Shown here: piece by piece, positions 23,322-29,491 of the stretch
How the letters are laid out: each line of letters starts with the position of its first letter
Position numbering within the stretch: the first letter of the stretch is position 1
DNA from: Atopobium sp.
GTDB taxonomy: Bacteria; Actinomycetota; Coriobacteriia; Coriobacteriales; Atopobiaceae
Length of the DNA: 29,491 nucleotides
NCBI GenBank assembly: GCA_015258785.1
Contig: JABZHP010000010.1
Coordinates: 1 to 29,491 of the forward strand
Reading direction: 5' to 3'
Notes under the pieces: generated by a model
What the model saw: the letters and a program-made list of their open reading frames with translations, nothing else
The model's database searches: none
Told to the model about the DNA's origin: nothing
Made by a program: the position numbers and the translations under genes

Positions 23322-23909
23322 GTGGCAGCAGAGAATAACTATAAAAAGCTTGACCAAGAGCGCGTAAAAGCCGCAGTCACTGAGTTTTTGCTTGCTATTG
23401 GCGAGGACCCAGAGCGAGAAGGTCTGCTTGACACACCGGACCGTGTTGCTCGTGCTTGTGTAGAGCTTTTTGGTGGTATGCAGGAAGATCCTGCAGCTCA
23501 CCTGCGTAAGCAGTTCCATGAAGAGGGCAATAAAGAGATGGTTATTGTCCGCGACATTCCTTTCTCGTCTACCTGTGAGCATCACATTTTGCCCTTTGTG
23601 GGAAAGGCACACGTCTGCTATATCCCGCAGAATGGCCGCATCACCGGTCTTTCCAAGATTGCTCGCTGCGTCAGCGGGTATTCTCGCCGTCTGCAGGTAC
23701 AGGAGCGCCTTACAGGCCAGATTGCAGACGCTATGGTAGAAGAGCTTGATCCTCTGGGCGTTTTGGTGGTTATGGAGGCCGAGCACACCTGCATGAGCAT
23801 GCGTGGCATTAAGGCGTCAGGTGCTTTGACCACTACGTCTGCAGTCCGAGGCGTTTTTAAAACTAACGAGAAAACCCGTGCAGAGGCTATGCGTCTGCTT
23901 GGTCTATAA
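23322..23909 (+). CDS. folE: GTP cyclohydrolase I (type IA)
   Basis: FolE converts GTP to dihydroneopterin triphosphate, the first step of folate synthesis. The 195 residues carry the zinc ligands of the family, Cys85 and His88 in STCEHHILPF and Cys157 in HTCMSMRG. LSKIARCVSGYSRRLQVQERLT and the C-terminal GALTTTSAVRGVF are also present. Translation starts at GTG 23322 with AAGGTAGG eight bases upstream; no earlier ATG is available in frame after the folD stop. It sits between folD and folC, which places pterin synthesis and folate glutamylation with the one-carbon enzymes. Confidence 0.95.
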   Translation: MAAENNYKKLDQERVKAAVTEFLLAIGEDPEREGLLDTPDRVARACVELFGGMQEDPAAHLRKQFHEEGNKEMVIVRDIPFSSTCEHHILPFVGKAHVCYIPQNGRITGLSKIARCVSGYSRRLQVQERLTGQIADAMVEELDPLGVLVVMEAEHTCMSMRGIKASGALTTTSAVRGVFKTNEKTRAEAMRLLGL

Positions 23910-23923
23910 GAGGTACGTGCGCT

Positions 23924-25348
23924 ATGAGTTATTCTGTTCCTTTTTCTGTGCCTGAGCTGAGCTATGAGCAGTCTTTAAAGGTGCTTCACGATACAAAGAA
24001 GTTTGGTATCCAGCCTTTGTTGGAGAGCGTAGAAGACATGCTCAAAGAGCTGGGCAACCCTGACCTCTGCTTCAAGAGTGTTCAGATTGCAGGCACCAAC
24101 GGCAAAACGTCTACCTCCAGGTATACGGCGGCCCTGCTCAAGGGAGAAGGTCTCAAGACCGCCCTGTACACATCTCCTGAGCTCATCAGCTATACCGAGC
24201 GTATGGAGATCAACGGCACGCCCGTCTCTGAGGAAGTCTTTGCTCACGGCGTCTCTGCAGCTCAGGTGGCGGGGGAGCGCGTCAACGCTCAGCGAGCCGT
24301 CTTGGGCGAGCGTCCTTATGACATCACCGAGTTTGACCTGCTTACGGTCGCAGCTCTAGTGGTCTTTGCCGAGGCAGAGATTGACGTCTGTGTGCTTGAG
24401 TGTGGCATGGGTGGCAGATGGGACGCAACAAGCGCTGCGCAAAACATCACCTCCGTTGTCATCACGGGCGTTGGTTTGGATCATACGCGCATTTTAGGCG
24501 ATACCCTCGAGGCGATTGCTGGCGAGAAGGCCGCCATTATCAAGCCTGGTCGCACCTGCGTGCTTGGTGTGGGAACGACAACTCCTCAGAGCGTCCAGGA
24601 CGTATTTTTGTCCCAAGCAGCCTCTGTGGGCGTTGTCCCAACTCTTCTTGTAGCTGACAAGCCAGAAGACGTTGAGGGAGAGGTTTCTGCTGGTCAGTCG
24701 TCTGACCATCCAGAGCTGCCTCACGCACATTTCTTCATTACCAAAAAGCCTAAGAGCATCGGTTTTCCGCTTGAGCTTACGGTTGTGACGCCGCGTGCAA
24801 CCTACGAGGATCTTGCCGCACTTAAACCAAGCTATCAGGCAGCAAATATTGCCCTGGCAACCTGCTTAGCTGAGGATTTTCTCGGTCGTCCACTTGATGC
24901 GGAGAAAGCGTTTTTCTCCACAACTAGGTGCCCTACACCTGGCAGGTTCCAGCTGCTACAGCCAAAGCCTTTAGTGCTTATCGACGCAGCCCACAACCCC
25001 CAGTCAATCGAGACGTTCTTAACTGCTATCCGTTCAATTGAGCCAGAAGTTACTAACCGTCCTATGCTTTTGACTGCAGTTTTTGCAGATAAAGATGTTA
25101 AGGGCATCGCAGAACTTCTCGCCAAAGAGTTCCCTGAGGTAGCGGTAACCCAGACGGACAACGAGCGCGCCATGGATGCAGAAGAGCTTGCTGAGCTGTA
25201 CAAAGCCTGCGGCGCCAACGTGGTAGCGGTCTACAAAAGCGTCCCCGAGGCAGTGGACGCCTTGCGCGAGAAGGGCTTTGTGGCATGTGGAACAATTTCA
25301 CTTGCTGGCGAGGTTGCTGCACAATTTAGCGATGCTTTGGTAAAATAA
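23924..25348 (+). CDS. folC: Folylpolyglutamate synthase / dihydrofolate synthase (Mur ligase family)
   Basis: FolC adds glutamate to dihydropteroate and extends polyglutamate tails that keep folates in the cell and bound to enzymes. The 474 residues show the Mur-ligase layout. The P-loop is AGTNGKTSTS near 56-65. TSPELISYTERMEING, FDLLTVAALVVFAEAEIDVCVLECGMGGRWDATS and VVITGVGLDHTRILG follow, and the C-terminal domain begins around VLIDAAHNPQSIE. Length is slightly long for the family because of an acidic segment near residues 245-265. Whether it has both activities cannot be told from the motifs. It closes the folate run, 14 bases after folE. Confidence 0.93.
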   Translation: MSYSVPFSVPELSYEQSLKVLHDTKKFGIQPLLESVEDMLKELGNPDLCFKSVQIAGTNGKTSTSRYTAALLKGEGLKTALYTSPELISYTERMEINGTPVSEEVFAHGVSAAQVAGERVNAQRAVLGERPYDITEFDLLTVAALVVFAEAEIDVCVLECGMGGRWDATSAAQNITSVVITGVGLDHTRILGDTLEAIAGEKAAIIKPGRTCVLGVGTTTPQSVQDVFLSQAASVGVVPTLLVADKPEDVEGEVSAGQSSDHPELPHAHFFITKKPKSIGFPLELTVVTPRATYEDLAALKPSYQAANIALATCLAEDFLGRPLDAEKAFFSTTRCPTPGRFQLLQPKPLVLIDAAHNPQSIETFLTAIRSIEPEVTNRPMLLTAVFADKDVKGIAELLAKEFPEVAVTQTDNERAMDAEELAELYKACGANVVAVYKSVPEAVDALREKGFVACGTISLAGEVAAQFSDALVK

Positions 25349-25434
25349 ATTTATCTGCGACATTTCGCTCATTTTTGAGGCAGTTTGTCGTACGATTTAG
25401 GAGAGAACAAAAGGCCAGCAGAAGGGGCTGTCAG

Positions 25435-25866
25435 ATGCAGGAGATTCTTGATCAGATTATTACACCTGAGGTACGTATGGTTATTTACCTCATGGTTATT
25501 TGCGTCGTAATGCTTTATATCCTTTCCATCATCTACGTTATTCGCGATGCTCAGCGTCGTGGCGCAGAGCCTTGGTGGATGTGGGCAGTCATTTCTGTTG
25601 TTCCTGTTGTTGGCCTGCTTGCTTACGTTATTTTGCGTCCAAGCAGCTACCTCATTGACCGTGAGGAGCAGGACCTTGACATTGCCCTTCGTGAGCACCA
25701 GCTGTCTCACTATGGCATTTGCCCTAAGTGCTCCGCACCAATCGACCGCGATTTTATCGTGTGCCCAATCTGCAATACGCAGGTTAGAAACGTTTGCCCA
25801 ACATGCCATCGTCCACTGAATGCAGACTGGAAGGTTTGCCCTTACTGCCGTACTCGCATTCAATAA
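25435..25866 (+). CDS. Membrane protein with two TM segments and a double zinc ribbon
   Basis: The function is unknown. The 143-residue product has two hydrophobic helices (about 14-36 and 48-67) with a short charged turn (RDAQRRGAEPWW) between them. A soluble C-terminal part carries eight cysteines in four CxxC pairs: Cys96/99 with Cys110/113, and Cys121/124 with Cys135/138. That is two zinc ribbons, close to DZR-type domains. The pattern suggests a membrane-anchored protein with a cytosolic zinc-ribbon pair. The ATG at 25435 has AAGGGG seven bases upstream. The frame also opens at a TTG at 25375, which has no SD. It lies between folC and thrS, and a role in either pathway cannot be argued. 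Confidence 0.8.
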   Translation: MQEILDQIITPEVRMVIYLMVICVVMLYILSIIYVIRDAQRRGAEPWWMWAVISVVPVVGLLAYVILRPSSYLIDREEQDLDIALREHQLSHYGICPKCSAPIDRDFIVCPICNTQVRNVCPTCHRPLNADWKVCPYCRTRIQ

Positions 25867-25926
25867 CGTTTGGTTTTGTTCTTTATGATGGCAATCTGGT
25901 GTTTTACAACAGAGACTATGTAGGCG

Positions 25927-25954
25927 TCTGCTCCTAAGCTCCTGTGTGAGCAGA
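25927..25954 (+). other. Hairpin in the thrS leader
   Basis: TCTGCTC and GAGCAGA form a perfect 7-bp stem with a 14-base loop, about 50 bases before the thrS start. No T-run or T-box motif follows. It may be a leader structure for thrS control, but the evidence is only the inverted repeat. Confidence 0.35.
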
Positions 25955-26003
25955 GTAGGCGCCGTGCCTGTTTCTATGAGTATCTACCTCTGAGGGGTTT
26001 TAC

Positions 26004-27770
26004 ATGAAGGTTTTATATAACGACGGCCATGTTGGTGAGATTAACAATCCAGCTGAAGAGCTTGAGGTTATTCGCCACGATGCAGCTCATCTGCTTGCTC
26101 AGGCTTTGAAGCGTCTGTATCCTCACGCACAGTTTGCCTATGGTCCAGCAACCGAAAATGGTTTCTACTATGACGTTGATCTTGGAGACACCAAGGTTAA
26201 CGAGGACGATTTCCCAGATATCGAAGCTGAGATGAAGAAGATTGTCAAAGAGAACCTCAAGATTGAGACGTTTGAGCTTCCTCGCGACGAGGCTATTGCC
26301 TACATGAAGGAGCGCGGCGAGTCTTACAAGGTTGAGCACATTGGCGATCTTGCTCCTGACGCACACATCACCTTCTACAAGCAGGGTGAATACGTTGACA
26401 TGTGCGTTGGTCCTCACATGCTCTACACCAAGGGTGTTAAGGCTTTCAAGCTGACCAGCATTTCTGGTGCGTATTGGAAGGCCGATAAGAACAACAAGAT
26501 GCTCACCAGAATTTATGGTGTTGCATTTGGTTCCAAAGAGGAGCTTGCTCAGTACCTCAAGATGATTGAGGAGGCCGAGAAGCGCGACCACAGAAAGATT
26601 GGTCGCGAGATGGAGCTCTTCATGATGTCCGACTTTGGTCCAGGCTCTCCATTCTGGCTTCCAAACGGCATGGCCCTGCGCAACGCTCTGACCGATTACT
26701 GGCATGAGATGCAGGCTCGTTTTGGTTATCAGGAGGTTCAGACCCCACTGATCCTCTCGCGTTCCCTTTGGGAAACTTCTGGTCACTGGGACCACTACAA
26801 AGAGAATATGTACACCACCACGGTAGATGAAGAGGACTTTGCAATTAAGCCGATGAACTGCCCTGGTGCATGCTTGATTTACAAGTCTAAGCCACGTTCT
26901 TATAGGGATCTTCCTATGAAGCTGGCTGAGGCTGGTCTTGATCACCGTTATGAGATGAAGGGCGCTCTGCACGGTCTGTTCCGTGTCCGTGAGTTTACTC
27001 AGGACGATGCACACCTCTTCATCCGTCCTGATCAGATTACTGAGCAGGTCACGGATGCATCTCACCTCATTACCGCATACTATGCACAGTTTGGCTTCCC
27101 ATATCGCGTTGAGCTTTCTACGCGCCCAGAGGATTCTATGGGTTCTGACGAGGATTGGGAGCGCGCTGAGCAGGGTCTGCGCGACGCACTTGAGTCTATG
27201 GGTATTGAGTACGTGGTCAACGAGGGAGACGGTGCTTTCTACGGCCCAAAGATTGACTTCCATCTGACCGACTGCCTCGGCCGTTCTTGGCAGTGCGGCA
27301 CCATCCAGCTCGACTTCCAGCTGCCTCACAACTTCCAGCTTGAGTACATTGACTCCGACGGCACCAAGAAGCAGCCAATCATGATTCACCGCGCTGGCTT
27401 TGGTTCCTTCGAGCGCTTTATTGGTATTCTGACCGAGAACTATGAAGGCAAGTTCCCTGTCTGGCTGAGCCCATGCCAGGTCAAGGTTCTTCCTGTTTCC
27501 GAGAAGTCTCGTCCTTATGCTCATGAGGTTGCCGAGAAGCTTGCAGTTGCTGGTATTCGCGTTAAGGTTGACGACCGTGACGAGAAGATCGGCTATAAGA
27601 TTCGTGAGGCTCGCTCACTTGACCGTGTTCCTTACATGCTCATCCTTGGTGAGCAGGAGGTTGAGGCAGGAAACATTTCTGTCCGCGACCGCTCCAACGA
27701 GACTCATGTCGCAGAGCTTGATGAGTTCATTGCTCAGGTGGTCAAAGAGAATGCTGAGCGCGTTGGTTAA
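26004..27770 (+). CDS. thrS: Threonyl-tRNA synthetase without the TGS domain
   Basis: ThrRS charges tRNA-Thr and edits serine. The 588-residue product has the N2 editing domain, with HDAAH (His25, His29), PATENGFYYDVD and YVDMCVGPHM. The class II catalytic core includes MNCPGACLIYKS (zinc Cys), FRVREFTQDDAHLF, GAFYGPKIDFHLTDCLGRSWQCGTIQLDF and MIHRAGFGSFERFIGIL. A C-terminal anticodon-binding domain follows. The roughly 60-residue TGS (N1) domain found at the start of most bacterial ThrRS is absent. Upstream bases hold no frame that could supply it, and GAGGGG supports the ATG at 26004. The gene overlaps the next one by 20 bases. Confidence 0.94.
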   Translation: MKVLYNDGHVGEINNPAEELEVIRHDAAHLLAQALKRLYPHAQFAYGPATENGFYYDVDLGDTKVNEDDFPDIEAEMKKIVKENLKIETFELPRDEAIAYMKERGESYKVEHIGDLAPDAHITFYKQGEYVDMCVGPHMLYTKGVKAFKLTSISGAYWKADKNNKMLTRIYGVAFGSKEELAQYLKMIEEAEKRDHRKIGREMELFMMSDFGPGSPFWLPNGMALRNALTDYWHEMQARFGYQEVQTPLILSRSLWETSGHWDHYKENMYTTTVDEEDFAIKPMNCPGACLIYKSKPRSYRDLPMKLAEAGLDHRYEMKGALHGLFRVREFTQDDAHLFIRPDQITEQVTDASHLITAYYAQFGFPYRVELSTRPEDSMGSDEDWERAEQGLRDALESMGIEYVVNEGDGAFYGPKIDFHLTDCLGRSWQCGTIQLDFQLPHNFQLEYIDSDGTKKQPIMIHRAGFGSFERFIGILTENYEGKFPVWLSPCQVKVLPVSEKSRPYAHEVAEKLAVAGIRVKVDDRDEKIGYKIREARSLDRVPYMLILGEQEVEAGNISVRDRSNETHVAELDEFIAQVVKENAERVG

Positions 27771-28539
27771 AGAGGCTTCAGACAAAGTGCAGGTTACAGG
27801 TAGCGCTGCGGCTGGCGAGAACAGCGGCGGAGCTGTTGACGTCACGCAAACCGCGATTGACGATGTCATGCAAACCGCAACCGAGGTTGTAGCTGAATAC
27901 GTAAAAATGACAGGGGCAGGCCGTGCGCGGCTTGTCCCTGTTTCATATGTAGACGAACTTCTCGCTACACTGGTTGCGGGCGGAGCAAGCGTCGTGGAGC
28001 CGCTTGCTGGGGTGCCTGTTGAGGTATGCGACATCAAAGGCAGAGCCGCAGCAGGAGAGCTGCTGGTGGCAGACGTGCGTGCGATTGGTGCAGAATTCAG
28101 CCCCGCATGTCGTCTGGGGGCAGAGCTTGCAGTTGCCGAGGACGCTCGGGTGCCGGGATATGTTGTCGTGTGCATGCGGAAGTGCTGCATACCGTGGGTC
28201 GCAGAGGCGGTTGAAGCCAAGGCGTGTCCTGCAGAGAACGTGACGATTTCTGCCACGGGAGCGGAAGAGCAGGCGAGAGCGCGTTCTTCTCGCCACGCGG
28301 CAAGCGACGCGGCGCAGGTGGTTGCCGCGTTCCTGGCGTGCCATCCGCGCGTTGAGGCGGTGCGTTATCCGGGTATCAAGACGGACCCGAACTTTGCGCG
28401 CGCAACATCGCAGCTGGTGGGTGGATTTGGTCCATACGTGGATTACATGTGGAAAGAATCGCCAGGTGAATGGCATAGATTTACAGCAACTGATGAAGAC
28501 GCCAGAACGCAGATTATAAATTTTGAGAGACTTGGTTAA
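27751..28539 (+). CDS. Shortened Cys/Met-metabolism PLP-enzyme relative lacking the PLP lysine
   Basis: I read this 262-residue product as a remote, shortened relative of cystathionine gamma-synthase type enzymes (usually about 380-430 residues). GELLVADVRAIGAEF then CRLGAELAVAEDARVPGYVVVC lines up with the LLVVDNTFASP...LGADIVVHSATKYIGGH...GVVVC block. AAFLACHPRVEAVRYPG with GGFGPYVDY lines up with the C-terminal domain. Asp108 matches the PLP-pyridine aspartate, but the SATK lysine is replaced by Ala/Arg around residue 132. About 100 N-terminal residues are missing. It is therefore unlikely to do normal PLP chemistry. It overlaps thrS by 20 bases and is visibly richer in GC than its neighbours. 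It could be a decaying gene or a repurposed fold. Confidence 0.6.
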   Translation: MLSALVKEASDKVQVTGSAAAGENSGGAVDVTQTAIDDVMQTATEVVAEYVKMTGAGRARLVPVSYVDELLATLVAGGASVVEPLAGVPVEVCDIKGRAAAGELLVADVRAIGAEFSPACRLGAELAVAEDARVPGYVVVCMRKCCIPWVAEAVEAKACPAENVTISATGAEEQARARSSRHAASDAAQVVAAFLACHPRVEAVRYPGIKTDPNFARATSQLVGGFGPYVDYMWKESPGEWHRFTATDEDARTQIINFERLG

Positions 28540-28564
28540 CGGTAAGTATTTGTTTAGCAGACCT

Positions 28565-28573
28565 TGGTATAAT
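28565..28573 (+). promoter_or_regulatory. Extended -10 promoter of adhE
   Basis: TGGTATAAT is a perfect extended -10 (TGnTATAAT) 33 bases before the adhE start. No good -35 lies 17 bases upstream, which extended -10 promoters can tolerate. I found no clear Rex-type operator around it. Confidence 0.6.
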
Positions 28574-28606
28574 TTGAATTAATGTTCCTAAATAGAAGGG
28601 GATTTT

Positions 28607-29491
28607 ATGGCAAAGAAGGCTACTCAAATTGAGGATGTTGATACTTTGCTCAAGCGCCTCGAAGAGATGCGCGAGGCACAGGCAGAGTTTGCAACATTCA
28701 CTCAGGAGCAGGTCGATAAGATTTTCTATGAAGCTGCTCTTGCGGCCGAGAAAAATCGTATCCCTCTTGCTCGCATGGCAGTTGAAGAAACTGGCATGGG
28801 TGTAATGGAAGACAAGGTTATCAAGAACCATTACGCAGCAGAGTATATTTACAACAAATACAAGGATATGAAGACTTGTGGTGTTGTAGAGGATGATCCA
28901 GCTGCAGGTTATCGAGTTGTAGCCGAGCCAATGGGTATCGTAGCTGCAGTTATTCCAACTACTAACCCAACTTCTACCGCAATTTTCAAGACACTTCTTG
29001 CTCTGAAGACAAGAAACGCCATTATTATTTCCCCACACCCACGCGCAAAAGAGTGCACTATTGCTGCTGCTCGTATTGTTCGCGATGCTGCCGAGAAGGC
29101 CGGCTGCCCCAAGGGTATTATCGACTGGGTACCAGCTCCTACCATTGATATGACTGCAGCAGTCATGAGCAATGCTGACATCATCCTGGCAACCGGTGGT
29201 CCAGGTATGGTTAACGCAGCTTACTCTTCTGGTAAGCCAGCTCTGGGCGTTGGACCTGGTAACACTCCTGTTATCATCGACGATACTGCAGACATCAAGC
29301 TTGCAGTTAGCTCCATCATCCACTCCAAGACGTTCGATAACGGTATGATTTGCGCTTCCGAGCAGTCTGTTACCGTTCTTGACAGCGTATATGACCAGGT
29401 TAAGAAGGAGTTTGCTGATCGCGGCTGCTACTTCCTCCAGGGCAAAGAGCTTGACGCTGTCCGTAAGACCGTCATTGTTAACGGTGCTGTT
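28607..29491 (+). CDS. adhE: Bifunctional acetaldehyde-CoA/alcohol dehydrogenase, 5' part (cut by window end)
   Basis: AdhE reduces acetyl-CoA to acetaldehyde and then ethanol with NADH, recycling NAD in fermentation; it forms filaments called spirosomes. Only 295 N-terminal codons are inside the window, all from the aldehyde dehydrogenase half. GYRVVAEPMGIVAAVIPTTNPTSTAIFKTL and ALGVGPGNTPVIID are present, and the catalytic cysteine is Cys249 in DNGMICASEQS. AAGGGG lies five bases before the ATG, and an extended -10 promoter lies upstream. The alcohol dehydrogenase half is beyond the edge, so a stand-alone acetaldehyde dehydrogenase cannot be excluded. The N-terminal sequence is typical of the fused enzyme. 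Confidence 0.85.
   Translation, partial: MAKKATQIEDVDTLLKRLEEMREAQAEFATFTQEQVDKIFYEAALAAEKNRIPLARMAVEETGMGVMEDKVIKNHYAAEYIYNKYKDMKTCGVVEDDPAAGYRVVAEPMGIVAAVIPTTNPTSTAIFKTLLALKTRNAIIISPHPRAKECTIAAARIVRDAAEKAGCPKGIIDWVPAPTIDMTAAVMSNADIILATGGPGMVNAAYSSGKPALGVGPGNTPVIIDDTADIKLAVSSIIHSKTFDNGMICASEQSVTVLDSVYDQVKKEFADRGCYFLQGKELDAVRKTVIVNGAV

Noticed and set aside
25867..26003. Possible T-box riboswitch ahead of thrS
   Set aside because: The conserved T-box sequence and a following terminator are missing; only one simple hairpin is seen.
1..29491. CRISPR array, insertion sequence or prophage
   Set aside because: No regularly spaced repeats, transposase, integrase or phage structural genes are seen anywhere in the window.

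Overview
This is a 29.5 kb chromosomal window from a low-to-mid-GC actinobacterium. It most resembles the class Coriobacteriia, in the Atopobium/Lancefieldella/Olsenella area. That placement is inferred from the protein sequences, the codon use, the roughly 50% GC housekeeping genes and the fhs-fchA-folD arrangement. No database search was possible.

Left part (1-7.6 kb). A leftward tRNA-Pro/tRNA-Gly pair has its own promoter. It is followed by gdhA (NADP-type glutamate dehydrogenase), a shared bidirectional terminator, a leftward alkyladenine DNA glycosylase gene carrying an internal 24-bp tandem repeat, and carAB (carbamoyl-phosphate synthase). carAB sits behind a leader that looks like a pyrimidine attenuator. 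A terminator and tRNA-Leu(UAG) follow.

Protein quality control (7.6-11.1 kb). tig, clpP and clpX lie in a row and end at a bidirectional terminator. Trigger factor has an unusual histidine-rich loop in its PPIase domain and a Lys/Ala tail.

Leftward block (11.2-17.1 kb), in transcription order: a 46-codon Cys-containing peptide gene that had not been called, a radical SAM/SPASM protein, an ABC exporter, tcdA, tatD and a GT8 glycosyltransferase. The first three genes are strikingly AT-rich compared with everything around them. They look like a horizontally acquired RiPP (ribosomally made, post-translationally modified peptide) cassette: precursor, maturase and exporter. A 13-bp hairpin lies between precursor and maturase, and a palindrome lies in the precursor leader. 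This is the strongest candidate for an undescribed system in the window.

Right part (17.3-29.5 kb). valS is followed by a compact folate/one-carbon run, fhs-fchA-folD-folE-folC. FolD has lost residues needed for cyclohydrolase activity, so FchA probably supplies that step. Next come a two-TM, double zinc-ribbon membrane protein, thrS without a TGS domain, an overlapping gene for a shortened protein related to Cys/Met-metabolism PLP enzymes that has lost the PLP lysine, and the 5' part of adhE running off the window. Bases 1-240 hold nothing I can support as a gene.
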